DNA of 64,000 nucleotides from Tabrizicola_A sp965284335 (GTDB lineage Bacteria; Pseudomonadota; Alphaproteobacteria; Rhodobacterales; Rhodobacteraceae), in assembly GCF_965284335.1 (NCBI RefSeq), contig NZ_OZ260076.1, one strand, 5' to 3'. Within the stretch, counting starts at the first letter, position 1. Each line of letters starts with the position of its first letter. Made by a program: the position numbers and the translations under genes. Below are positions 32,395-41,598 of the stretch, one piece after another. The notes beneath the pieces were generated by a model. The model saw only the letters and a list, made by a program, of their open reading frames with translations, was not told the origin of the DNA and searched no databases.

Positions 32395-34386
32395 TTAACT
32401 TCCGGCCACGCCGCCAGAGATCAGCGTCAGGCGCTTTGGCTCGGCTTGGGGGGGCGTGTCGGGGCTGGTCGGGGCATCAACAGGCGCTTGGGCGAAATGG
32501 TCGACGCTGTCGCGGCTGGGTTGATAGGCGGTCTGCGCCTCGATCAAGAGGGTGCGGATGGCGGCGATGTCGCCACGGGTGCAGGCGGCTTCGATCTGGT
32601 CGAGAAGGCGCGTCACCTCGGCCAAGGGCAGGTGGGTTTCGCGGGTGGTCAGAATGCGCGGATGGGCGGTGGCCTGCGCGCCGCTGCCAACCAAAAGCTC
32701 CTCATAGAGCTTTTCGCCGGGGCGCAGGCGGGTAAAGAGGATGCCGATTTCGCCGGGGCCGACGGGGGTATCGTCGGTCAAAAGCACCGCTTTCAGCCCG
32801 TTCAGCCGCGCCATTTGCGCGGCCAGTTCGGTGATGCGGATTGGCTCTCCCATATCAAGCACAAAAACATCACCGCCGCGCGCCATCGCGCCTGCCTGAA
32901 TGACAAGCTGGGCCGCCTCGGGGATGGTCATGAAAAAGCGGGTGATGTCGGGATGGGTGACGGTGATCGGCCCGCCTGCCGCGATTTGGCGGCGGAAGGT
33001 GGGGATGACCGAGCCAGAGGAGCCCAGCACATTGCCAAAGCGCACCATGGAAATGCGGGTGCGGATGTTGGGTGTATCGGCCAGCGCCTGACAGATCAAT
33101 TCGGCCAGCCGCTTTGATGCCCCCATGACATTGGTGGGCCGCACGGCCTTGTCGGTGGAGATCAGGATGAAGGCATCCACATTGCAGGCCACCGCCGCCT
33201 CGGCGGCGATGCGGGTACCGGTCACGTTGTTGCGGATGCCTTCGGCGACGTTGTGTTCCACCAAGGGCACATGTTTGTAGGCCGCCGCGTGGTAAACGGT
33301 GTTCACGCCAAAGCGGCGCAGGCTGCGTTCCATCAGGCTGCGGTTTTGCACCGAGCCAAGCAGGGCCACGATCTCGACCGTGGTTTTTTCATGGGCGCGC
33401 AGCAGGTGCAGCTCTTGTTCGATGGCGTAAAGGGCGGGTTCGGAGACGTCCAATAGCACCAGTTTCGTGGGCTTTTGGCGCAGGATCTGGCGGCAAAGCT
33501 CGGACCCGATCGAGCCGCCCGCGCCGGTGACCAGCACCGATTTCCCGGTGATATTGGCACCCAGAAGATCGGCGCGGGGAATGACGGGGTCACGGCCCAG
33601 AAGGTCTTCGATGGCGATTTCGTTGATTTCGTCGATGCGTGCGACCCCGGTGACGATATCATGCAGGCCCGGCACGGTGCGCAGGCTGACGGGGAATTGT
33701 TCCAGCCATTTCAGCACCTCGCTGCGGCGCGCCTTGCTGGCCGAGGGGATGGCGAGCAGCACCGAGGACAGGCTATTGTTGCGAATAAGCTGGTCGATTT
33801 TTTCGGGCGGATGCACGCGAAACCCGGCCACCATTGTGCCATGGGTGCGCGGGTCATCATCCAAAAAGGCGATGGGCAAATAGTCGGCGCCTTGGCGCAG
33901 GGTTTGCACCAATTGCCGCCCCGCCGCCCCCGCGCCATAGATCACCACGCGTTCCTTGCGGTGGCTTTGGGTTTGATAGGCCGCCTCACGGAAGAGATAG
34001 CGCGAGGCACCGATCAGCAAAAACACCAAAACCGCATAGATCAGCGGGGCAGAAAACGGGATGGGCAGGTTCATCACCTTGGCGGTGATTGACAGCGTCA
34101 TGCCCGAAAGGGCCGCCGCCAAAAGCACCGATTTCAGCGCGCGCACCACGATGTAGCGGATCACCGCGCGATAAAAACCCAAGCCATGCAGCACGAACAG
34201 CGCCACCGGGATGGCGGGCAAAAGGGCGGCCCAAGCCTTTGGGTTGGTAACAAACAACAGGCTGTCAAGCCTGAGCCACATGGCGGCAATAAAGGCCAGA
34301 GCCATGGCCGCCACATCGGCAACCAATTGAATCGCCATCTTGTTGCCGCGGCTGAGGCCCAAGAGATGTCGATAAATATCTTGCAT
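32395..34386 (-). CDS. Nucleotide-sugar 4,6-dehydratase, membrane type (CapD/FlaA1/PglF family)
   Basis: A 663-residue polysaccharide-biosynthesis enzyme. Four N-terminal membrane helices (residues about 20-130) precede a first Rossmann fold (GAGAAG, 151-156) and a catalytic second Rossmann fold (TGAGGSIG, 287-294). TDKAVRPTNVMGASKR (411-426) holds the active-site Lys425, with Met421 in place of the usual Tyr, normal for this group. It probably converts UDP-GlcNAc to the 4-keto-6-deoxy sugar that begins QuiNAc/bacillosamine-type synthesis. The C-terminal 60 residues are low complexity. It is divergent from the beta-helix protein. Confidence 0.88.
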   Translation of the reverse strand: MQDIYRHLLGLSRGNKMAIQLVADVAAMALAFIAAMWLRLDSLLFVTNPKAWAALLPAIPVALFVLHGLGFYRAVIRYIVVRALKSVLLAAALSGMTLSITAKVMNLPIPFSAPLIYAVLVFLLIGASRYLFREAAYQTQSHRKERVVIYGAGAAGRQLVQTLRQGADYLPIAFLDDDPRTHGTMVAGFRVHPPEKIDQLIRNNSLSSVLLAIPSASKARRSEVLKWLEQFPVSLRTVPGLHDIVTGVARIDEINEIAIEDLLGRDPVIPRADLLGANITGKSVLVTGAGGSIGSELCRQILRQKPTKLVLLDVSEPALYAIEQELHLLRAHEKTTVEIVALLGSVQNRSLMERSLRRFGVNTVYHAAAYKHVPLVEHNVAEGIRNNVTGTRIAAEAAVACNVDAFILISTDKAVRPTNVMGASKRLAELICQALADTPNIRTRISMVRFGNVLGSSGSVIPTFRRQIAAGGPITVTHPDITRFFMTIPEAAQLVIQAGAMARGGDVFVLDMGEPIRITELAAQMARLNGLKAVLLTDDTPVGPGEIGILFTRLRPGEKLYEELLVGSGAQATAHPRILTTRETHLPLAEVTRLLDQIEAACTRGDIAAIRTLLIEAQTAYQPSRDSVDHFAQAPVDAPTSPDTPPQAEPKRLTLISGGVAGS

Positions 34387-34656
34387 AAAAACAAGGCTCC
34401 GGACCGCTGAGGTGCGATTGGATCAAATGGACCCGGTCAGCGACCTTTTGGGTATATCGGAAGAAATTTATTCTTCAACCAAAGTTTGGATTTGCCGAGC
34501 CTGTCGGCGGGTTTGGCTCTTTGGGTGCGCGGGTGGGGCGTGCGGTAGGGGCGTGCGCTGGGGCTGGGGGCTGTTAACGCTTTGGGCCTAGACCCTTTGG
34601 CATCGGGCTGGCTTTGGCCTGCGCCCCCCCCTGCGGACAGCTTTACGAGGTTTGGA
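34387..34656. promoter_or_regulatory. Divergent intergenic region with an AT-rich inverted repeat
   Basis: A 270-base gap between the CapD-like and beta-helix genes. It contains the most AT-rich patch nearby, with inverted repeat GAAGAA-ATTTA-TTCTTC at 34460-34476 and GTATAT at 34452-34457. These could be operator and promoter parts for the divergent pair. The rest is GT-rich and shows nothing recognisable. Confidence 0.35.
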
Positions 34657-36945
34657 ATGAACAAGGCGATTACCCAAGGTCTGGTCTTGATGCCGCCGCC
34701 CTTTTCGGCGGGGCTGGCGCTGTGGTCGCGCGAGGATGGGCGGCCGGGGCAGGGGAGTTATGCAGGCCAACCGAATGCCGCATTTGTGCCAGCGGATCAG
34801 GATTTCGAGGGCTGTCTGGAGCTGCAAAAGACGGTTGCCACGCAAAAGCTGCGGTCGTTTCAGCAGATTCCGTTTCAGCCGGGGCTTTACTTGCGTGTCA
34901 CCGCGCGGGTGAAGGCGATCAGCGGGCCTTTGCCGACGGTGCGGATTGCCGCCTGGGCTGGGAACAGCGCGGGCAACAATGTTGCGGCGGCCAATCAGCA
35001 GGGGCCAGGGGTGGCGCTGACGGGCTATGGGCAAGTGGTGACGGTGAGTGCGATCATCGCCTCGGGCAACCGGACGGGGGTTGATATGGTCTGGGGCACG
35101 GCGCCCGTCTATGGCCATATGGGGTTGGATCTGACCGGGCCGACGGGGGGTGTCGTTCGGATTGATGACATCGTGATCGAGGATGTCACGGCGATCTTCC
35201 ATTCGGAAATGTTCGACTGGGTGGATGTGCGCGATTTTGGTGCGGTGGGCGATGGGGTGACCAATGACTGGGCCGCCTTTGATGCTGCCGATGCGGCGGC
35301 GGCAGGTAAGACGGTGGTGGTCTCGCCCGGCACTTACCGCTTGGCCACGCATTTCACCTTTGACAACCCGGTGAAGTTTGAAGGCACCGTGGTGATGCCC
35401 GAGGATCAGCGGCTGGCCTGCACCCGCAATTTCAACCTTGATACCTATGCGGCGGCGTTTGGCAGTGAGTTGCTGGGCTTTCGCAAGGCGTTGCAGGCGC
35501 TTTTCTATTTCACCGACCATGTGGCGCTGGATCTGTCGGGGCGGCGGGTGGAGTTGACCCAGCCGATTGATGTGGCGGCCCTTGCGGGGTTGACAAGTTT
35601 CGGCCAGCGCCGGGTTTTGACCCATGGGCTGTTGCAGGCAAGCCCCGGCAGTGCGTGGAACACCCAGACGGTGACGGCGGTGGCGACCTATAACCCGGCC
35701 AACCCCAAAACGCTGACCGCGGTGTCCAATATCGCGGCCATCCCAGTGGGGGCGCGGATCTCGGGCACCGGGGTGGGGCGCGAGATTTATGTGGCGTCAA
35801 AGAACGTGGCGGCCGCGACCATCGAATTGACCGATCCGATGTGGGGCGGAGCGGCGACGCGGACCTTCACGTTCCAGCGCTATCGCTACATGCTGGATTT
35901 CAGCGGGTTTGCCGAACTCAGCCGGTTCGAGATTTCGGATATCGAGTTCAACTGCGGCCAGACGGCAAGCGGGGTGATGCTGCCGCTGACGGGCAAGCTC
36001 TTTCGCATCACCGATTGCGTGTTTTCCTTTCCGAAAGATCGCGGCGTGACATCCATCAAGGAGGGGTGTCAGGGCATTGTCATTGAAAGCTGCCTCTTCA
36101 ACGGTTGGGAGTTTTCGCTGACCACGCAGAACCGCACGACGGTGGGGTTCAATGTGAATGCCAATGACGCCAAGATCCGCAACAACCGCGCGGCCTATTT
36201 TGCGCATTTCGGGGTTCTGGCGGGGGGCAGCCATATCATTCTGGGCAATCACCTGTTTTCCGAAGATGAAGAGCCCTTGGGCCTGCGCCGGGCGGGGTTG
36301 GTGTTTTGCACGCGCAATGTGCGCGGCTTTGTGGTGGGCAATTACATTGACAACTGTTTCATCGAGATTTCCAACGAACGCGATCAGGTGCCGAATTTCT
36401 CAAGCGGGTTTACCTTTGGCGGGCTGACGATCACCGGCAATCTGTTCCTCTGTTCCAACACCAGCCCCGCGTTTCGGTTCTTGGTGCTGGCCCCCAAGGG
36501 CAGCGGGCATTCGATTTCGGGCCTGTCGGTGACGGGCAATGTGTTCCGCAATGGCAGCGGCGCGATTGACCGGGTGGAGATGGTGGACACCACGCATGCC
36601 ACGCTGCACGCGGGCAATTATCGCAATCTGGTTTTTGCCAACAACACCTTTAACGGCATCACGCAGGCCACGGTCAGCCCGATTTTGGTAGAGCATACGC
36701 AAAACACCGCCGCCGATACCTGGGTGGTGGATGCGGGCGATTACCTGCCCTTTGGGGCGCGGGCGCGCAATGTGGAAAGCCATGTGCTGGAAGGCCCGGC
36801 GCGCAATGCGGGGGGCACGGTGCAATGGGTGCAGCCCTATGTCGAGGTGGAGCAAGGCGCGGGCAACAGGCTGGTGCATCTGCGCTGGCCCTCGGCGGTG
36901 CGGGGCAAGGCGATGGTCTCGGTGCGCTGCGATAACCCGTTGTGA
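34657..36945 (+). CDS. Right-handed beta-helix protein (pectate-lyase-superfamily/tailspike-like)
   Basis: A 762-residue protein. Residues 1-185 form a beta-sandwich-like N-terminal domain. VDVRDFGAVGDGVTNDWAAFDAA at 189-211 is the classic start of pectate-lyase-3/GH28-type beta-helices found in tailspikes and surface polysaccharide enzymes. Many Asn-rich rungs follow (VIESCLF, IRNNRAAYF, ILGNHLF, VTGNVFRNGS). The C-terminal 100 residues form another beta domain. There is no signal peptide, so export would need another route. ATG 34657 follows GAGG by 6 bases. Divergence from the CapD-like gene suggests modifying or binding the cell's own exopolysaccharide; no catalytic residues are assignable. 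Confidence 0.75.
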   Translation: MNKAITQGLVLMPPPFSAGLALWSREDGRPGQGSYAGQPNAAFVPADQDFEGCLELQKTVATQKLRSFQQIPFQPGLYLRVTARVKAISGPLPTVRIAAWAGNSAGNNVAAANQQGPGVALTGYGQVVTVSAIIASGNRTGVDMVWGTAPVYGHMGLDLTGPTGGVVRIDDIVIEDVTAIFHSEMFDWVDVRDFGAVGDGVTNDWAAFDAADAAAAGKTVVVSPGTYRLATHFTFDNPVKFEGTVVMPEDQRLACTRNFNLDTYAAAFGSELLGFRKALQALFYFTDHVALDLSGRRVELTQPIDVAALAGLTSFGQRRVLTHGLLQASPGSAWNTQTVTAVATYNPANPKTLTAVSNIAAIPVGARISGTGVGREIYVASKNVAAATIELTDPMWGGAATRTFTFQRYRYMLDFSGFAELSRFEISDIEFNCGQTASGVMLPLTGKLFRITDCVFSFPKDRGVTSIKEGCQGIVIESCLFNGWEFSLTTQNRTTVGFNVNANDAKIRNNRAAYFAHFGVLAGGSHIILGNHLFSEDEEPLGLRRAGLVFCTRNVRGFVVGNYIDNCFIEISNERDQVPNFSSGFTFGGLTITGNLFLCSNTSPAFRFLVLAPKGSGHSISGLSVTGNVFRNGSGAIDRVEMVDTTHATLHAGNYRNLVFANNTFNGITQATVSPILVEHTQNTAADTWVVDAGDYLPFGARARNVESHVLEGPARNAGGTVQWVQPYVEVEQGAGNRLVHLRWPSAVRGKAMVSVRCDNPL

Positions 36946-36958
36946 GGGCGCGCGCGCT

Positions 36959-37450
36959 TCAGGCGCGCAGGTCCTCGGGCGAAAGCCGGAAGGCGCGGCC
37001 AAAGCCGCCGTTCAAAAGCGCGCTTTCGGGTATAAGGCGCACAAAGGCGAAATCGGCAAAGTCGATATAGAGGGCCGCCTTTGGGTGGCCCTTTAGCCAA
37101 TGGGCGCGCAGGGCGGGGCGGTCTGGCGCGTCGGGGGCGACAAAGCGGGCATTGGCACGGATCATCAGGCGCGGATGGGTGAGCGGATCGCCCTTGGCCC
37201 CCACCTCGCCCAGCATCAGCGAACAGCGCGGATCGGCCTCAAGCTGGGCGAAATGCGGGGCGAGGGACGAGATCAGCGTCATGGGCTGGCCGTCGGGATC
37301 AAGGCCAAAGGCGATGCGGCTGATCGACGGCGCGCCGCTGGGGTCAAGCGTGGCGAGTGCGGCATGGTTGGCCGCCATCAGCGCGCGTGCCAGTTGGCGG
37401 GCGGCGTCATCGGCGGGTTGAACCGGATCGGGGCGGCGGGGTGTGGACAT
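36959..37450 (-). CDS. HugZ-like pyridoxamine-5'-phosphate-oxidase-fold protein
   Basis: A 163-residue split-barrel protein. AALATLDPSGAPSISRIAFGLDPDGQPMTLISSLAPHFAQLEADPRCSLML is the FMN-binding-like split barrel, and the C-terminal NGGFGRAF matches haem-utilisation HugZ relatives. These proteins bind haem or flavin; some degrade haem. No haem-uptake gene is adjacent, so the substrate is unsure. It converges on the beta-helix gene with 13 bases between stops and is divergent from the SulP gene. Confidence 0.75.
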   Translation of the reverse strand: MSTPRRPDPVQPADDAARQLARALMAANHAALATLDPSGAPSISRIAFGLDPDGQPMTLISSLAPHFAQLEADPRCSLMLGEVGAKGDPLTHPRLMIRANARFVAPDAPDRPALRAHWLKGHPKAALYIDFADFAFVRLIPESALLNGGFGRAFRLSPEDLRA

Positions 37451-37597
37451 GCGAGAACCTGAGCGGGCGATGGATGGGCGTATATCATAAACGCTGAATA
37501 TATTGACAGGCGCGGATCAGGGGCGTTTGTTATCGGTATTTGATCTCGCCTGCCATGATTACTGGCAATCCGCCCTTCATATCAGGTTGCCGACCAC

Positions 37598-39268
37598 ATG
37601 GCCCTTGTCCCTTCGCCTAGCCAAAGCTCGAACGAGTTTCTGCCCAAGCTTGTGACGATCTTCCGCGAGGGCTATCGCCCCGCCGATCTGCGCGCCGATG
37701 CCTTGGCCGGGTTGACGGTGGCGATTGTCGCTTTGCCGCTGTCGATGGCGATTGCGATTGCCAGCGGGGTCAGCCCCGAGCGGGGGCTGTTCACCACGAT
37801 CATCGGCGGGTTCATCGTGTCGATGCTGGGCGGGTCGCGGTTTCAGATCGGCGGGCCTGCGGGGGCGTTTATCGTGCTAGTCTCGGCCTGCGTGGCCGCG
37901 ATTGGGGTTGAGGGGCTTTTGCTGGCGACGCTGATGTCGGGGGTGTTTTTGACGCTCTTGGCGGCGTTGCGGGCGGGGTCTTATGTGCGGTTCATCCCCT
38001 ATCCGGTGACCGTGGGGTTCACCGCCGGGATTGCGGTGATCATCTTTGCCAGCCAGATCAAGGATCTTTTGGGGCTGACCCTGCCTGGGGCGGAGCCTGC
38101 GGAGATTGTTCACAAGGTCGAGGCGCTGTGGTCGGCGCGGGGCAGTCTGAACCCGGCGGCGCTGATGGTGGCGGCGGGGACGGTGGCGCTGATTGTCGGG
38201 ATCAAGCGCTGGGCGCCGCGGGCGCCGAACCTGTTGATCGCGGTGACGCTGGCGGCACTGGCGGTGGCGGCCATGGGCCTGCCGGTCGAGACGATCTACA
38301 GCCGCTTTGGCGATTTGCCGCGCAGCCCGCCTGCGCCCGCCCTGCCCGATTTCGGGCTGGCGGCGGTGCAGGCGGCCTTGCCTTGGGCGCTGTCCTTCAC
38401 GCTGTTGGGCGCGATTGAAAGCCTGTTGTCGGCGGTGGTGGCCGATGGGATGTCGGGGCGCAGGCATCGGCCCAATGCTGAGTTGATGGCGCAGGGGGTG
38501 GCCAATGTGGTGACGCCGCTTTTTGGCGGGTTTTGCGTGACCGGCACCATTGCGCGCACGGCAACCAATGTGCGGGCCGGGTCGCGCGGGCCGGTGTCGG
38601 GGATGCTGCATGCGCTGTTTGTCTTGGCCTTCATGCTGGTGGCGGCCCCCTTGGCGGGGTTCATCCCCTTGGCCGCCTTGGCCGGGGTTCTGGCCGTGGT
38701 GGCGTGGAACATGGCGGAAAAAGAGGAGCTATGGCATCTCGCGCGCCATTCGCGGGCGGATGCGGTGGTGCTTTTGGCGACCTTTGGGCTGGTGGTGTTT
38801 CGCGATCTGACTGAGGGGATCGTGGTGGGCTTTGCGCTGGCGGGCCTGGTGTTCATCAACCGCATGTCGGCGGGCACGACGATTGCCGAAAGCCGGTTGG
38901 CGGTGGCAGCGCCTGTGGTGGATCTGGATGGCGATGGTGACAGCGATGTGGTGGTCTATCACCTGAACGGGCCGTGGTTCTTTGGCGCGGCGGCGCGGCT
39001 GGGGTCGGTTCTGGATCAGGTGTCCGAGCGGCCGCGCGCCTTGGTGGTGGATTTCGCCGCCGTGCCGTTGATTGACAGTTCGGGCGCCTATTCCTTTGCG
39101 CTTTTGGCGCGCAAGATGGCGCGGCGCGAGGGGCGGCTGGTGATTTCCGGGGCCAGTGCCGAGGTGCGGCGGGTCTTGTATCAGGCCGGGGTGCGCGGCG
39201 ATCAGGTGTTGTTCGTCACCGATCTGTCTGAGGTCGTGGCCGCGTTGACTGCGCAATCTAGGGCCTGA
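37598..39268 (+). CDS. SulP-family anion permease with STAS domain
   Basis: A 556-residue transporter. DALAGLTVAIVALPLSMAIAIASGVSPERGLFTTIIGGFI is the SulP hallmark, continuing through about 12 to 14 hydrophobic segments to residue 430. A cytosolic STAS domain follows (VVVYHLNGPWFFGAA... ALVVDFAAVPLIDSSGAYSF), where the Asp-Ser-Ser motif is the typical anti-sigma-antagonist-like site. Sulfate, bicarbonate and dicarboxylates are known SulP substrates; none is favoured here. It is monocistronic, with a long gap before acs. Confidence 0.87.
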   Translation: MALVPSPSQSSNEFLPKLVTIFREGYRPADLRADALAGLTVAIVALPLSMAIAIASGVSPERGLFTTIIGGFIVSMLGGSRFQIGGPAGAFIVLVSACVAAIGVEGLLLATLMSGVFLTLLAALRAGSYVRFIPYPVTVGFTAGIAVIIFASQIKDLLGLTLPGAEPAEIVHKVEALWSARGSLNPAALMVAAGTVALIVGIKRWAPRAPNLLIAVTLAALAVAAMGLPVETIYSRFGDLPRSPPAPALPDFGLAAVQAALPWALSFTLLGAIESLLSAVVADGMSGRRHRPNAELMAQGVANVVTPLFGGFCVTGTIARTATNVRAGSRGPVSGMLHALFVLAFMLVAAPLAGFIPLAALAGVLAVVAWNMAEKEELWHLARHSRADAVVLLATFGLVVFRDLTEGIVVGFALAGLVFINRMSAGTTIAESRLAVAAPVVDLDGDGDSDVVVYHLNGPWFFGAAARLGSVLDQVSERPRALVVDFAAVPLIDSSGAYSFALLARKMARREGRLVISGASAEVRRVLYQAGVRGDQVLFVTDLSEVVAALTAQSRA

Positions 39269-39627
39269 TTCGAATCACATCTGCGAAAGATTGTTGCGCG
39301 CAATCTGGCCAAGCCCGGCGCTTTGCGGATGCTTGCGCTATCATCGCGCGGGTCTTTTTCAAGTCCACCCCCTGCGACAAACTGACCTGCGGCCAATTTT
39401 CGCCGATGCCCCACCGGGCAACTGCATTATTTCGCAGCCATTTTTCGGACACTTTACATCTTTCACAGAGTGATTTGTCAATTTATTGACAAAAAAAGCC
39501 ATATTGCAATTAGAGTTAGCACTTCTTTTACACTTCCGTTATGATCGCATTTACGGGGGAGACCCGCGCCTGTGGCGTGGGCCGTGTGAATCAGCAGGTC
39601 ATGCTGTTCAAACTGGAGGAGGATCCA
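39269..39627 (+). promoter_or_regulatory. Regulatory region upstream of acs
   Basis: A 359-base gene-free stretch. It holds an 18-base palindrome TTGTCAAT-TT-ATTGACAA (39475-39492), a likely operator. A -10-like TATGAT at 39540-39545 has TTAGCA 18 bases upstream as a weak -35; the TTGACA inside the palindrome (39486-39491) is another -35 candidate with no good -10. The part from 39269 to about 39420 shows nothing I recognise. GGAGGAGG before ATG 39628 is a strong ribosome site. Confidence 0.5.
39475..39492. promoter_or_regulatory. 18-base palindromic operator candidate upstream of acs
   Basis: TTGTCAAT and ATTGACAA are exact reverse complements around TT. The symmetry, its AT-rich setting and its place 48 bases before the TATGAT box suggest a dimeric regulator site. 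The regulator is unknown; it is not an FNR box (TTGAT-N4-ATCAA). Confidence 0.5.
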
Positions 39628-41592
39628 ATGGCAGAAACCGGTCAGGCAACGGGTGTGTATTCAGCGTCGAAAGAGTTCATCGCAAAGGCACATGTGACGG
39701 CGGAAAGCTATGCCAAGATGTATGCGGACTCGGTTGCGGATCCTTCGGCGTTTTGGGCTCAGCAGGGCAAGCGGATTGACTGGATCAAGGATTACACCAA
39801 GGTCAAGGACACCAGTTTCGATCTGGGTAAGGTGTCGATCAAATGGTTTGAAGATGGCACGCTGAACGTCAGCGCCAATTGCATTGACCGCCACATGATC
39901 AGCCGGGCCAACCAGACCGCGATCATCTGGGAGCCTGACAGCCCCGCCACCCCCGCCCAGCACATCACCTATGCCCAGTTGTTGGAGCAGACCTGCCGCA
40001 TGGCCAATGTGCTGAAGGCGCATGGTGTGGGCAAAGGTGAACGGGTGGTGATCTATCTGCCGATGATCCCCGAGGCCGCCTACGCGATGCTGGCCTGCGC
40101 GCGGATTGGGGCCATTCATTCCATCGTATTCGCGGGCTTTTCGCCCGATGCTTTGGCCAACCGCATTAATGACTCGGAAGCCAAGGTTGTCATCACCGCC
40201 GATTTTGCCCCGCGTGGCGGCAAGAAAACCGCGCTGAAGGCCAATACCGATCAGGCGCTGATGAATTGTGATGACCGGGTGAAATGCCTTGTGGTCAAGC
40301 ACACGGGCGACCAGACCTCATGGGTGGAGGGCCGCGATATTGATGCCAAGGCCGAGATGGCGGCAGCCAAGCCCTATTGCCCCTATGTGGAAATGGGCGC
40401 GGAAGATCCGCTGTTCATCCTTTACACCTCGGGCTCGACCGGCAAGCCGAAGGGTGTGGTTCATACCTCGGGCGGCTATCTGGTTTACGCCTCGATGACG
40501 CATCAGATGACCTTTGATTACCAAGAGGGCGATGTGTTCTGGTGCACCGCCGATGTGGGTTGGGTCACCGGCCACAGCTATATCGTTTACGGTCCCTTGG
40601 CCAATGGTGCGACCACCATCATGTTCGAAGGCGTGCCGACCTATCCCGATGCGGGCCGCTTCTGGGAGGTTTGCGCCAAGCACAAGGTCAACCAGTTCTA
40701 CACCGCCCCGACCGCGATCCGTTCGCTGATGGGCATGGGTGCGGAATGGGTCGAAAAGCATGACCTCAGCAGCCTGCGCCTTTTGGGTTCGGTGGGTGAG
40801 CCGATCAACCCCGAGGCATGGAACTGGTACAACACCCATGTCGGCAAGGGCCGCTGCCCAATCGTTGACACCTTCTGGCAGACCGAAACCGGCGGCCATT
40901 TGATCACCCCCCTGCCGGGTGCCATTCCGCAAAAGCCGGGGTCGGCCACCAAGCCGTTCTTTGGCGTCAAGCCCATCGTGCTGGATCCGGCCACCGCCAA
41001 GGTGCAGGACGAGACGGAAACCGATGGCGTCTTGTGCATCGCTGACAGCTGGCCGGGCCAGATGCGCACGCTGTGGGGCGATCATGCGCGCTTTGAAGAG
41101 GCCTATTTCAGCCAGTATCCGGGCTATTATTTCACCGGTGACGGCTGCCGCCGCGATGCGGATGGCTATTACTGGATCACGGGCCGGGTGGATGACGTGA
41201 TCAACGTCTCGGGTCACCGCATGGGCACCGCCGAGGTGGAATCTGCACTGGTCGCCCACCCGAAAGTGGCCGAAAGCGCCGTTGTCGGCTATCCGCATGA
41301 CATCAAGGGGCAGGGCATTTACGCCTATGTCACGCTGATGAATGGCGAAGAGCCTTCGGATGCTTTGCGCAAAGAGCTGGAAACTTGGGTGCGCACCGAA
41401 ATTGGCCCGATTGCCAAGCCGGACCTTATTCAATGGGCGCCGGGCCTGCCGAAAACCCGTTCGGGCAAGATCATGCGCCGCATCCTGCGCAAGATTGCCG
41501 AGAATGACTTTGGCAGCTTGGGCGATACTTCGACCTTGGCCGATCCTTCGGTGGTGGACGATCTGATCGCCAACCGCATGAACCGGGGTTAA
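39628..41592 (+). CDS. acs: Acetyl-CoA synthetase
   Basis: A 654-residue AMP-forming acetyl-CoA synthetase that activates acetate to acetyl-AMP and then acetyl-CoA, releasing AMP and PPi. The P-loop is YTSGSTGKPKGVVHTSGGYL, followed by DVGWVTGHSY, the substrate region VDTFWQTETGGHLI and the hinge GRVDDVINVSGHRMGTAE. The C-terminal PKTRSGKIMRRILR carries the lysine that is acetylated in Acs regulation. ATG 39628 lies 8 bases after GGAGGAGG. It is the first gene of a tight set of eight, with adk only 6 bases downstream. Confidence 0.95.
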   Translation: MAETGQATGVYSASKEFIAKAHVTAESYAKMYADSVADPSAFWAQQGKRIDWIKDYTKVKDTSFDLGKVSIKWFEDGTLNVSANCIDRHMISRANQTAIIWEPDSPATPAQHITYAQLLEQTCRMANVLKAHGVGKGERVVIYLPMIPEAAYAMLACARIGAIHSIVFAGFSPDALANRINDSEAKVVITADFAPRGGKKTALKANTDQALMNCDDRVKCLVVKHTGDQTSWVEGRDIDAKAEMAAAKPYCPYVEMGAEDPLFILYTSGSTGKPKGVVHTSGGYLVYASMTHQMTFDYQEGDVFWCTADVGWVTGHSYIVYGPLANGATTIMFEGVPTYPDAGRFWEVCAKHKVNQFYTAPTAIRSLMGMGAEWVEKHDLSSLRLLGSVGEPINPEAWNWYNTHVGKGRCPIVDTFWQTETGGHLITPLPGAIPQKPGSATKPFFGVKPIVLDPATAKVQDETETDGVLCIADSWPGQMRTLWGDHARFEEAYFSQYPGYYFTGDGCRRDADGYYWITGRVDDVINVSGHRMGTAEVESALVAHPKVAESAVVGYPHDIKGQGIYAYVTLMNGEEPSDALRKELETWVRTEIGPIAKPDLIQWAPGLPKTRSGKIMRRILRKIAENDFGSLGDTSTLADPSVVDDLIANRMNRG

Positions 41593-41598
41593 GGGCGC

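Noticed and set aside
39515..39523. TTAGCAC near acs, like half of a CIRCE element
   Set aside because: The second half GAGTGCTAA is absent within the required distance.
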